The notes: a model not told the origin generated them from the sequence alone. DNA of 10,840 nucleotides from an uncultured Oscillospiraceae bacterium (GCA_934668285.1 CAKUNB010000049.1:1-10840), one strand, 5' to 3'. Positions 1 through 5,943 are shown, counted from the stretch's first letter. Translations and numbers: made by a program.

Positions 1-206
1 CGCTTAACGCCCATCTCCGTCATTAAGGTCTTAAATCGTTTTGCAAGATCAATAGCAGCCATTTCAGAGCCTCTGGCATTTCTTTTGTAACTATGCTCTG
101 GGACAGAAACATAAATCACAAGTGATTCTGCTGTTTCACTCGTATTTTCGATTTTTAGACCATATTCAGCCCATGTTATCATCACAGCCTCACCAAGACC
201 ATTCAT
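1..206 (-). CDS. Hypothetical protein, 3' end outside window
   Basis: The frame is open from an ATG at 206 to the window edge (68 codons visible). It is preceded by AAAGGGG about 9 nt upstream, a reasonable ribosome binding site. The visible product begins MNGLGEAVMITWAEYG and continues as a soluble, mixed alpha/beta-looking chain with basic stretches (SYKRNARGSE, AKRFKTLM). I do not recognise the family. The stretch between it and the upstream gene (207-264) shows no promoter or terminator, so it is probably the last visible member of the leftward transcript that includes the helix-turn-helix gene. Confidence 0.6.
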   Translation of the reverse strand, partial: MNGLGEAVMITWAEYGLKIENTSETAESLVIYVSVPEHSYKRNARGSEMAAIDLAKRFKTLMTEMGVK

Positions 207-264
207 GCAACCACACCCCTTTCGTTATAACTACCCATCGTAATAACAATTTGCTTACCAATCT

Positions 265-645
265 TTACGCTGCAACATCCGGTAGATAAAATACTTCATC
301 CGCAGACATTCCAGTGAATTCAGTTATCTTCCTAATGGAGCGCTTTGTAGGGGGTTCACCCTTGATCAGAAGACTTCTAACAAGAGATGAACACATATCC
401 ATATCATTAGCAAGCTTTGTTAAAGTGGAATACCCATTATCAAGCGCCCATTTTTTGAAATTTGGATAGCAGATATTTTTCACACCACAAGTACGCTTTT
501 TCTTGTGAATGTTATTTACAATCTGACGAACTCGCTCTCGGCTTATTCCATATTGATCTCCGATTTGCTGCAAAGTAAATCCACAGTCTCTCATGTGCTG
601 CATTTCAGCCATTCGTCGCTGTGATTCAGGTGTTTTAAGGGGCAT
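265..645 (-). CDS. Helix-turn-helix DNA-binding protein (sigma-70 region 4-like)
   Basis: The product is 126 aa. Residues about 22-43 (GFTLQQIGDQYGISRERVRQ) match the helix-turn-helix of sigma-70 region 4 and related regulators, including the characteristic SRERVRQI recognition helix. A second helical segment at residues 70-115 (STLTKLANDMDMCSSLVRSL, then a GMSADEVFYLP tail) resembles an XRE/Cro-type HTH. The protein may therefore carry two DNA-binding units in tandem. GGAG lies 11 nt before the ATG. The role is probably transcriptional control within the element; the target cannot be read from the sequence. The 100 bases upstream (646-748) hold only a weak A/T-rich hairpin. Confidence 0.75.
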   Translation of the reverse strand: MPLKTPESQRRMAEMQHMRDCGFTLQQIGDQYGISRERVRQIVNNIHKKKRTCGVKNICYPNFKKWALDNGYSTLTKLANDMDMCSSLVRSLLIKGEPPTKRSIRKITEFTGMSADEVFYLPDVAA

Positions 646-748
646 GGCAAATTACACTCCAATCATTAGTTGCGCTTGCTTGCAACGAAAAACTCTGTGT
701 TTTTCAGTGAATTATTTTAAGAAATGAACTGTACATAGGATTGATTTG

Positions 749-1024
749 CTACTTCCTATTCTCGCTCTCCCAGGCATCAATGATTTCCTGTTTTGTAAAT
801 GCCCAGCCTTTTCCGTATGTCTTTGCAGAATATCTGTTAAAGTCCGGCCCAGGCCAACCCCAGACATAGACAAACATCGTCCCATCATCCAACCAACGCA
901 GAGACTTCGTACTAATTTCTACAATCTGCTTTTCAATCGGGTCACTCTCGATTCTACACGGAGAATAGAGCAGCGAATAAATCTTTTCATGCGACATCAC
1001 TATTTCGCGTAGACTTACAACCAT
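749..1024 (-). CDS. Hypothetical small acidic protein
   Basis: The product is 91 aa, with AAGGAGG about 10 nt before the ATG. It is rich in aromatic residues (VYVWGWPGPDFNRYS) and ends in a charged helix (TKQEIIDAWESENRK). There is no transmembrane segment or signal peptide. I do not recognise the family. It is the last gene of the coupled leftward operon that starts at 3003, and it follows the 135-aa gene after a 14-nt gap. Confidence 0.65.
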   Translation of the reverse strand: MVVSLREIVMSHEKIYSLLYSPCRIESDPIEKQIVEISTKSLRWLDDGTMFVYVWGWPGPDFNRYSAKTYGKGWAFTKQEIIDAWESENRK

Positions 1025-1038
1025 CTTGCATAACCTCC

Positions 1039-1446
1039 TTAGTCATCACAGCGCTCTACATACAAATCATAGATAGCAGCTCCATTTCGTTCAGAAATGT
1101 GCGTTTTACCATCCTCAAACTCTTGTAGATACAACCTATTTAACTCCGGATCATTAAACTGGTAGATGTTTTCGTCTCTAATTCCAAGCGGCGTCCCGAA
1201 AATCCAATCATCACATCCACAATGGAACATGCCGCCAACCATAGCATTGTGACGAATACCGTCCCACGGCAGTTTTGAACACACAGAGTAATATGTATCT
1301 TCGCCTTTCTTACAAGTCATCACAAAGAAATTCTTAGATACCGCTTTCACAAGCATTGGACTCGTCCAATCGTTTACTCTGACCAAATCTCCAACCTTTA
1401 TTGTATCCAAAACTTCTCTTGTAATGTTTTCGTAGTGCTTGTACAT
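1039..1446 (-). CDS. Hypothetical protein with His/Cys cluster
   Basis: The product is about 135 aa. A GTG at 1458 overlaps the stop of the radical SAM gene (GTGA). The ATG at 1446 (MYKHYENITREV) has GAGGTG at better spacing and is preferred; the longer form would add four residues. Residues about 15-45 (VGDLVRVNDWTSPMLVKAVSKNFFV) look like a small SH3/KOW-type beta barrel. A later segment HCGCDDWIFG has closely spaced His and Cys residues that might bind a metal. Coupling to the RlmN-like gene suggests coordinated synthesis. The function is unknown. Confidence 0.7.
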   Translation of the reverse strand: MYKHYENITREVLDTIKVGDLVRVNDWTSPMLVKAVSKNFFVMTCKKGEDTYYSVCSKLPWDGIRHNAMVGGMFHCGCDDWIFGTPLGIRDENIYQFNDPELNRLYLQEFEDGKTHISERNGAAIYDLYVERCDD

Positions 1447-1454
1447 CCTGCACC

Positions 1455-2411
1455 TCACTTATCTGAAATTAAGGCATTCCCGCAAGTAATACGGTCGCTA
1501 TCTTCTTCCTCGCTCGGTACGAACACAATGACATCCCATCCAGCAGCAACAAGTGGATCTTCAAACTTGCGGTAAACATCGTAGTCAGTATATTCCGTGG
1601 TCACATCAAATCCATTCTTAATGGCTGCATTTGTCTGGTGAATCGGCGTAATTTTTACGATAAACTTTTCCTTATCGAACAGCTTCCCAAGCTCCACCGC
1701 ATCCAAAATCGTGTCAGCCGTTACCGCAAAATTCAATGTGTATTTTCTACCGACCGGCGTAGGAAGCTTAGATGCGAGACTTGAAATTTCTGATAAGGAT
1801 AAGCTCTTTCCGTTAAACTGTTCATTACGCTGCGCCTGATTCGTCGAATTGATGCTAAATTGCAGACCAGCTTCTCCACTGTACACACTGTTCTTAATGC
1901 GACACCATTCCATGATGAATGACTTCAAATTGGCATTTGCTTTCGGAAGCATAGTTGAAACAACAGGATGAATTGTATCTGCCGTAATGAACCGCTTAAC
2001 CAGCGGCTTCAAATCAAATTCAGCAAACGGAAGAACGGCATCGTTGAATGTAGGCTCACCCATGCGAGCAAAGTGAACATTGAAACGATTAGTATGTGTT
2101 ACTCGTTCGTTTGCAAGAATTGTCTCAATTTCATAAGCCAGTTCCTCACGAGATACATTTCCGTGAAATCCATACTTCGGGCAATCACAAAACTGGCAAT
2201 TCATCGGACAACCTTTCTGAGTGCTGATAGTAGCAACCCACTTATCCGCCAGGTCAACCGTATGATGTTGAACACCGTTGATTTCTTTGTTCAAACCAAG
2301 AAAACTTGCTTTAATATTGTTTTCCTTGCCATAGTCGCCAACCGTTAAAAATTCCAGTTTCTTATCCTTATCAACATAAATTTTTCCAGTATGTGTTTTT
2401 ACAATTCTCAT
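1455..2411 (-). CDS. RlmN-like radical SAM protein
   Basis: The product is 318 aa. The radical SAM cluster motif CxxxCxxC is at C68, C72 and C75 (GCPMNCQFC), preceded by ISTQKG as in RlmN/Cfr (VSSQxGC). RMGEP at 116-120, VVSTMLPK, LQFSINSTNQAQRNE and a C-terminal TCGNAL (Cys310) all line up with RlmN landmarks; Cys310 corresponds to the methyl-carrying Cys355 of the E. coli enzyme. RlmN methylates C2 of A2503 in 23S rRNA and of A37 in some tRNAs. The residue seven before C68, which is the second catalytic Cys118 in RlmN, is Thr61 here. The chain is also shorter than usual at the N terminus. The start overlaps the upstream stop (ATGA). The radical SAM assignment is firm; a canonical RlmN reaction is doubtful. 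Confidence 0.85.
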   Translation of the reverse strand: MRIVKTHTGKIYVDKDKKLEFLTVGDYGKENNIKASFLGLNKEINGVQHHTVDLADKWVATISTQKGCPMNCQFCDCPKYGFHGNVSREELAYEIETILANERVTHTNRFNVHFARMGEPTFNDAVLPFAEFDLKPLVKRFITADTIHPVVSTMLPKANANLKSFIMEWCRIKNSVYSGEAGLQFSINSTNQAQRNEQFNGKSLSLSEISSLASKLPTPVGRKYTLNFAVTADTILDAVELGKLFDKEKFIVKITPIHQTNAAIKNGFDVTTEYTDYDVYRKFEDPLVAAGWDVIVFVPSEEEDSDRITCGNALISDK

Positions 2412-2719
2412 TCTATTTCGCCTTTCTGCTTTTGAAGTTTGTCCGCCAGAGCATAGAATTTGTTTGGTAATGGAATGATTGTCAAAAGCGTGTTCCCACG
2501 AAAGAGATATACATATCTGTGATAAACGCGAACATTATTTGCATTACCATTCGACAGATACAGTTTATCAAGATACCGACATAAGCCACCTTTTGCCTCA
2601 GAGTGCGTAACACCGTATTCAAGCGCTCTCTGCGCGTTCTTATCTGCGATTTTCTTGCTTAGTCCAATTCTTTCTTTTGTTCGCTTCACACTATGATTCG
2701 TCATAACAACATCTGGCAT
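2408..2719 (-). CDS. Small basic protein, DUF4258-like
   Basis: The product is 103 aa. It begins with a basic helix (NHSVKRTKERIGLSKKIADK) followed by a beta-rich part (LCRYLDKLYLSN, VRVYHRYVYLFRGNTLLTIIPLP). The HSxxRxxERxGxS start and the strand ending in TxIPLP recall DUF4258 and RelE/BrnT-type small folds, but the match is loose. The start overlaps the stop of the winged-helix gene (TGATG) and its stop overlaps the radical SAM start (ATGA), so all three are translationally coupled. No antitoxin-like partner is evident, so a toxin role is not claimed. Confidence 0.75.
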   Translation of the reverse strand: MPDVVMTNHSVKRTKERIGLSKKIADKNAQRALEYGVTHSEAKGGLCRYLDKLYLSNGNANNVRVYHRYVYLFRGNTLLTIIPLPNKFYALADKLQKQKGEIE

Positions 2720-3003
2720 CAGAATGCTCCTTCCATATACTGCTGCAGTCCGGACACAGCATTACTCATGCCAGCGATGCGACCTTGTAGAGACTCGATT
2801 GTTTTCTGGATTTCATCTTTGTCCTTTGCAATGTAGTATCCACGCCCACTGGAACAAATCGGATCACCATTTGTACGGGCGGCGTTTACAAGCCGTCTCA
2901 CTTCAACGCTCGACACACAAAATGCAGCAGCAATAGCAGAGCCGCAAATAGGATGACGGCGACCATCAGAATGCGTCATAATATATTTTGTAACCAAGTC
3001 CAT
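2719..3003 (-). CDS. Winged-helix DNA-binding protein
   Basis: The product is 94 aa, with GGAGG 7 nt before the ATG. Residues about 5-60 (YIMTHSDGRRHPICGSAIAA, then SSVEVRRLVNAARTNGDPIC and GRGYYIA) form the winged-helix pattern common in small phage proteins: a helix, the recognition helix SSVEVRRLVNAAR, and a wing at SSGRGYY. The C-terminal third (DEIQKTIESLQGRIAGMSNA) is a probable coiled coil for oligomerisation. It is the first gene after the strong hairpin at 3027-3052 and probably heads the operon that includes the radical SAM gene. Confidence 0.75.
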   Translation of the reverse strand: MDLVTKYIMTHSDGRRHPICGSAIAAAFCVSSVEVRRLVNAARTNGDPICSSGRGYYIAKDKDEIQKTIESLQGRIAGMSNAVSGLQQYMEGAF

Positions 3004-3026
3004 AAACGAACCTCCGGATATAATGA

Positions 3027-3052
3027 TAGGGCGGCGGACACCCGCCGCCCTA
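3027..3052 (-). terminator. Strong GC hairpin between operons
   Basis: An 11-bp perfect inverted repeat TAGGGCGGCGG / CCGCCGCCCTA has a 4-nt loop and lies between the Ro60-like gene and the winged-helix gene. In the minus direction it is followed by TATCATTATAT rather than a run of T. It is therefore either a weak intrinsic terminator or an attenuator/RNA-stability hairpin that sets the ratio of the two transcription units. A smaller CCAC/GTGG hairpin precedes it. Confidence 0.55.
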
Positions 3053-3101
3053 CTTTAACTACCCACTTATTTCGTGGTTTGCTTACTTTTGGGTTGGAGT
3101 T

Positions 3102-4646
3102 TTACTGATTTTCCAGAGCGTCACCGATAGGCTTATAGCGATCAGAGTTCAGCGTTTCAAGCAGACACTCATACGGATCAGTTTGACCACTCATCACCAT
3201 CTTTGCGATGTTCGGACTAAAACCGCTTACAAGCGCAACTCCCATCTCGTTTTCCTTAATAGGGATGGTATTCGTGCGGCTATTCACGTTCCAGAACACG
3301 AGCCTTGGCAGTTTATACCCAGCATCCTCATAGCGCTTTGCAATCTTGTCAAACAGACGAGAATCAACGCGACCACGATTATATCTGCTTCCACCATTCG
3401 ATGTTGCGCAGTAGTCAAACTCCATATCGGAGATAATAAGGATATTTGCAGGAAGATCGCTCTGTCCCATGTTGTTTTTCTTTGCCGTAGTCAAGATAAG
3501 GTCAAACACCGCTTCGATATTTGTGTTTGCTACCTCGCTGTGTTTAAGCGCAATCTGAATCTTCTCGCGGAGATTCTTGCCCTTACTCAAATCGACGAGC
3601 TGAGGATGCTCAGAAAATGTAATGTAATTGTCCTTGAACTGACCAGAGGAACGCTCTGCGAAATAAATCGCAAGTGCATTTGCAACAGCCAGTGCGGTAA
3701 CATTGCTGCCACCGACATTCACGGTCATACTGCCGCTGCCATCCGCAACGACGATGGTATTGCCGCATCCGTTTACGGTATCGGGAAGTGCGTTCCAAAG
3801 AGCTTCCAGTGTTTTATCCGTAGGCTTCAGACCGCGCCAGCCATCGCTATACTTTGCAACAATGTCATGCGGGAAAAGCGTAGACGCATTGATTTTCGTT
3901 TCACCCTTTTCCAGACGGGACAGGAAATCGCGGCGGCGATCTTCGTCGTTACGAAGGAATGCGGAGTTGTAAATCAGATTTGCACGAGACGGGACAGCTT
4001 CATACGCAATCTCATCCCAACGCTTTTCGGACATTTTCTTCTCCACGATATCCAGCTTAGAACGCAGCTTGGACAGCACCTTACGGTAGTCGCGCTCAGA
4101 AATGCCCATAAACTTGTAGATCTGCTTAGCATAACGCTTTGCGTCAGCGGAATGAGCATTCGCAGACGGAAGCCACTTTGCGAGAAGAGAAATACTATTG
4201 CCATCGCTCAAATTCTGAATGTCCTCGCGGAGCTGCTGCGCAATGATGTTCAGCACATTAGGTGCAAGCTTTGTATCGAGCAAACACCACAAATCGTCAT
4301 AGCGTCCATACTCAGGCACAAGGGAAATCAGCGGAATGATGTATTCCGGATTTTCCTCCGCCATACGCTGAAATACGATGCGGAACAAACGACGCTCGCC
4401 AAGACCACCACGAACATCACGCGCAAAGAACAGCCATTTCATTGCCGTAATCTTATCCTCGAAAAACGCTCTGACGAAGCGGTTTGCAATATCGCTCGGA
4501 GATGCCTTACGAAGAGATGCAACGGCAAAGTTGAGATCCAATAGTTCCTTGCCGGTAGTACGATAGCCAACAGCACCGTTTTCGGTAACAGAAACATTGA
4601 ACTCATCGTTCAAAGTGCTTTTCATAGCAGACATAAAACCATTCAT
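3102..4646 (-). CDS. Ro60-like RNA-binding protein (TROVE/DUF2828 with vWA domain)
   Basis: The product is 514 aa. The N-terminal ~290 residues are an all-helical repeat region with the TROVE/DUF2828 signature (FFARDVRGGLGERRLFR at 73-89, EYGRYDDLW at 112-120, LAKWLPSANAHS at 155-166). Residues 297-end form a von Willebrand A domain with an intact MIDAS: DGSGS at 302-306, Thr near 375, and ISDMEFD at 405-411. The FWN...GVALVSGFSPN segment (451-479) is typical of DUF2828. Ro60 proteins are RNA-binding rings that hold Y RNAs and misfolded RNAs. The ATG at 4646 has AAGGAGG upstream; a longer frame starting with TTG at 4703 would run into the leader hairpin and is rejected. Two repeat-family hairpins sit in its leader, and a tRNA array lies directly upstream. 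Confidence 0.87.
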   Translation of the reverse strand: MNGFMSAMKSTLNDEFNVSVTENGAVGYRTTGKELLDLNFAVASLRKASPSDIANRFVRAFFEDKITAMKWLFFARDVRGGLGERRLFRIVFQRMAEENPEYIIPLISLVPEYGRYDDLWCLLDTKLAPNVLNIIAQQLREDIQNLSDGNSISLLAKWLPSANAHSADAKRYAKQIYKFMGISERDYRKVLSKLRSKLDIVEKKMSEKRWDEIAYEAVPSRANLIYNSAFLRNDEDRRRDFLSRLEKGETKINASTLFPHDIVAKYSDGWRGLKPTDKTLEALWNALPDTVNGCGNTIVVADGSGSMTVNVGGSNVTALAVANALAIYFAERSSGQFKDNYITFSEHPQLVDLSKGKNLREKIQIALKHSEVANTNIEAVFDLILTTAKKNNMGQSDLPANILIISDMEFDYCATSNGGSRYNRGRVDSRLFDKIAKRYEDAGYKLPRLVFWNVNSRTNTIPIKENEMGVALVSGFSPNIAKMVMSGQTDPYECLLETLNSDRYKPIGDALENQ

Positions 4647-4701
4647 ACTTTCTTCCTCCTTGAATTGTTTAACTAATTTCTTTTTGTTTGAAATAGCCTT
4701 C

Positions 4702-4737
4702 AAGACACCATTTCACATTCGATGCTGTCTGTGTCTT
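4702..4737 (-). ncRNA. Repeat-family hairpin H in leader of Ro60-like gene
   Basis: A 7-bp stem AAGACAC / GTGTCTT closes a 22-nt loop that begins AG-ACAGCATC. This is the smallest of four free-standing copies of the helix-NN-ACAGCAAT unit; it has no room for an inner arm. It ends about 55 nt before the ATG of the Ro60-like gene, so it should be part of the mRNA leader. An autoregulatory binding site for that protein is one possible role. Confidence 0.55.
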
Positions 4738-4748
4738 AAAGGAGGGGC

Positions 4749-4812
4749 GAGACGCAAAAGAAATCCGCTTATCAGGCTAAATACTTTACTTACAAATTGC
4801 TGTGTGCGTCTC
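4749..4812 (-). ncRNA. Repeat-family hairpin A upstream of Ro60-like gene
   Basis: A perfect 7-bp stem GAGACGC / GCGTCTC encloses a 50-nt loop that starts AC-ACAGCAAT. Inside, 4764-4780 can form an anticodon-arm-like hairpin TTAGC-CTGATAA-GCGGA with one A.G mismatch, whose 7-nt loop reads like tRNA-Ile(GAU). There is no T-arm or D-arm. It lies 11 nt upstream of hairpin H. Upstream, TTGACT and TTATAA 19 nt apart could be a weak promoter for the pair and the Ro60-like gene. Confidence 0.6.
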
Positions 4813-4872
4813 ATACCGTTACTACCAACTTTATAAGGGGCTGTTTGAACGGAAAAGTCAACTCTATACCCG

Positions 4873-4990
4873 TGGAACGGCAGGTAGGAATCGAACCTAC
4901 GATTGGCAGCTTGGATTGTGAAATAGCTGTTAGCGAAAATCCACTTTTCGCATTTGTATGGCTGCTGTGTTACCGCTTCACCACTGCCGT
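4873..4990 (-). tRNA. tRNA-Gly(UCC)-like, anticodon loop interrupted by ~43 nt
   Basis: The acceptor stem ACGGCAG/CTGCCGT is perfect, with U73 (usual for tRNA-Gly) and an encoded CCA. The D-arm has a short loop AGCGGTA. The anticodon stem GCAGC/GCTGC and T-arm GTAGG-TTCGATT-CCTAC are perfect. The anticodon loop is 50 nt instead of 7. It contains a 7-bp hairpin (4933-4951), the dinucleotide TA and the octamer ACAGCTAT (4923-4930). Removing about 43 nt would leave CAUCCAA: anticodon UCC as in Gly tRNAs, but A instead of the near-universal U at position 33. The tRNA body is clear; identity and maturation are inferred. Confidence 0.75.
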
Positions 4991-5076
4991 ATATAGATGC
5001 TCGTCTCTCCGAGCTGTCACCATTTCTGCCCTTTTGTCGTGTCGGTTTAGAATGGTTTAAGCAGTCATTCACGTTG

Positions 5077-5191
5077 AGCCAGGGGCAGGAATCGAACCTG
5101 CAACCACGGGTTTAACAGACCAAAAGAAATTTGCTGCAAGCGGCTTAACAAGTCGCGTTATTACGCGCTCTACCGATTGAGCTACCCTGGC
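5077..5191 (-). tRNA. tRNA-Asn(GUU) with a 42-nt intron in the anticodon stem
   Basis: The 5' part (5191-5164) holds acceptor GCCAGGG, D-arm GCTC-AATCGGTA-GAGC, G26 and the first two stem bases CG. The 3' part (5121-5077) begins GGT, then loop CTGTTAA, stem ACCCG, variable loop TGGTT, T-arm GCAGG-TTCGATT-CCTGC, acceptor CCCTGGC and discriminator T. Joining them gives exactly 73 nt with a perfect stem CGGGT/ACCCG, U33 and anticodon GUU. The 42 nt between carry the repeat-family unit. CCA is not encoded. This is the cleanest evidence in the window that the unit is removed from RNA. Confidence 0.85.
5122..5163 (-). other. Putative mini-intron of tRNA-Asn
   Basis: The 42 nt consist of a 7-nt lead TAATAAC, a hairpin GCGACTT-GTT-AAGCCGC (5140-5156, one A.C mismatch), TT, the octamer GCAGCAAA (5130-5137) and an 8-nt tail TTTCTTTT. 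The boundaries are fixed by the exon sequence, because only this cut restores the anticodon stem. It is far too short for a group I or group II intron and carries no reading frame. It does not show an obvious bulge-helix-bulge with the exons. Confidence 0.6.
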
Positions 5192-5194
5192 ATT

Positions 5195-5264
5195 TGGGGC
5201 GGTGGAGCTGACTCGAACAGCTCTGTATTGTAAAACTGCTTCTGCCAGACGTTCCATGCACCGC
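5195..5264 (-). tRNA. Non-canonical tRNA-like RNA with encoded CCA
   Basis: The T-arm AGCTG-TTCGAGT-CAGCT is perfect. The acceptor GCGGTGC/CCACCGC has one C.C mismatch, followed by C73 and an encoded CCA. The 35 nt between acceptor and T-stem are about six shorter than normal and do not form D and anticodon arms. The best local fold is one hairpin TGGAAC/GTTTTA with two G.U pairs. A TTTACAA stretch looks like a Val(UAC) anticodon loop but has no flanking stem. It starts four bases after the tRNA-Asn gene on the plus coordinate scale, inside the same array. It may be a degenerate tRNA or a tRNA mimic. Confidence 0.55.
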
Positions 5265-5343
5265 AGCGCTACGATACAAGTTCTTCAACAGCCCTGATTT
5301 TACTCACCCACACCACATTTATTTCAGTGAGACACCGCATAGG

Positions 5344-5415
5344 CTCGTGCGGTCAGAATCGAACTGACATATACCAATCGCATCCACGGTGTACTTTCGT
5401 AAATGTTACGCACGA
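5344..5415 (-). tRNA. Non-canonical tRNA, 72 nt, anticodon unclear
   Basis: The acceptor TCGTGCG/CGCACGA and T-arm GTCAG-TTCGATT-CTGAC are perfect, with discriminator G and no CCA. The D-region ACATTTACGAAAGT pairs poorly and lacks the usual GG. The central arm is best drawn as ACACC/GGTAT (one C.A mismatch) with a 12-nt loop. Reading the loop as ATGCGAT would give anticodon GCG (Arg) but without a good stem. The total length is normal and there is no repeat-family octamer. Its 5' end is 7 nt from the next RNA gene, so the array is tightly packed. Confidence 0.6.
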
Positions 5416-5422
5416 ATATAGA

Positions 5423-5533
5423 CGCAGAGGGGAGGACTCGAACCTCCGACACTCGGATTCCTTTAACATTGCTGTTAGTGCTAATGCTTAGCACATTTTT
5501 TGTCTGATGCTCTACCGACTGAGCTACCTCTGC
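5423..5533 (-). tRNA. tRNA body with interrupted anticodon loop (~38 nt extra)
   Basis: The acceptor GCAGAGG/CCTCTGC, D-arm GCTC-AGTCGGTA-GAGC and T-arm GGAGG-TTCGAGT-CCTCC are textbook quality; the discriminator is G, with no CCA. The anticodon stem TCAGA/TCCGA (5503-5507 with 5453-5457) has one A.C mismatch. The loop is 45 nt and contains a perfect 7-bp hairpin (5478-5494), TA and ACAGCAAT (5468-5475). Restoring a 73-nt tRNA requires loss of 38 nt and would leave a loop such as CAAGGAA or CAAAAAA. Position 33 is A in every register, so the amino acid cannot be assigned. Confidence 0.7.
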
Positions 5534-5603
5534 ATTTCTTATTACATCTTCCCAGAGAAGTTGTGAATTGCTCACCAGTTCGAGAAGATTATTTAACGGC
5601 TCT

Positions 5604-5715
5604 TGAGAGCTACGGGAATCGAACCCGTAAGCAGAAAAATTCCAGTTTTCTTAAAGAACATTGCTGTAGGTGTCCGCCGTTCGATACACCTTAAAGCTGT
5701 CATCCAGACGCTCTC
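5604..5715 (-). tRNA. Atypical tRNA with extra 5' segment, anticodon GGA
   Basis: The T-arm ACGGG-TTCGATT-CCCGT and acceptor GAGAGC/GCTCTC are clear; pair 7 is a G.A mismatch and no CCA is encoded. A perfect anticodon arm GAAAA-CTGGAAT-TTTTC (5634-5650) with U33 and anticodon GGA sits the normal five bases before the T-stem. The 65 nt between the 5' end and this arm are about 39 too many. They contain a hairpin ending in CAC, the dinucleotide CT and ACAGCAAT (5660-5667), followed by 8 nt, as in the tRNA-Asn insert. A GGA anticodon means Ser, but the long variable arm of Ser tRNAs is absent. The D-arm is not recognisable. Confidence 0.6.
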
Positions 5716-5797
5716 ATTTATGCCGCACTTACACGGCAGTAGTGGTCTGTCCCACCGTCACACAAAGAAGGAGATGAAAGCCGATCATCACAACGGC

Positions 5798-5884
5798 TGG
5801 TGCTGATGATGGGAGTCGAACCCATAATCCACAATCGGCGGGGGATTTTAAGTCCCCCATGTATGCCAGTTCCATCACATCAGC
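5798..5884 (-). tRNA. tRNA-Leu(UAA)
   Basis: A canonical class II tRNA with encoded CCA. The acceptor is GCTGATG/CATCAGC with A73. The anticodon stem GGGGA/TCCCC holds loop CTTAAAA (anticodon at 5850-5848). A long variable segment and T-arm ATGGG-TTCGACT-CCCAT follow. There is no insertion. It would read UUA codons. Confidence 0.95.
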
Positions 5885-5915
5885 ATATATCAAGCAAGGT
5901 ATAGGCCACACTCCC

Positions 5916-5943
5916 ATACAACAGAACCCAATCTGTTTTGTAT
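5916..5943 (-). other. Hairpin in the tRNA-Ser to tRNA-Leu spacer
   Basis: The 162-nt spacer between tRNA-Ser and tRNA-Leu is the longest in the array. Near its end it holds an imperfect hairpin: an outer ATAC/GTAT stem, a two-base AA bulge, an inner AACAGA/TCTGTT stem and a 6-nt loop. It contains no recognisable T-arm or gene. It may be a processing signal or a remnant of another RNA. Confidence 0.35.

Noticed and set aside
130..150. ACAGCA within a short inverted repeat near 141
   Set aside because: It lies inside a good coding frame, has a 10-nt loop and a mismatch, and lacks the CRC-NN-octamer arrangement; chance match. The same applies to matches near 6235 and 9165.
687..705. Hairpin GAAAAAC/GTTTTTC as a terminator
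   Set aside because: The stem is A/T-rich with a single G.C pair at each end and is not followed by a T tract on either strand.
3183..4544. 453-codon open frame on the plus strand
   Set aside because: It is antisense to the Ro60-like gene, lacks a ribosome binding site and encodes a Cys/His/Arg-rich chain with no recognisable domain, as expected for a shadow frame.
4647..4703. Upstream TTG start for the Ro60-like gene
   Set aside because: It would add 19 Lys-rich residues, begin inside hairpin H and leave the strong AAGGAGG before the ATG at 4646 unused.
4873..5715. Group I or group II introns in the tRNAs
   Set aside because: The inserts are only about 38-43 nt, with none of the P3-P9 core or domain V/VI features and no endonuclease gene.
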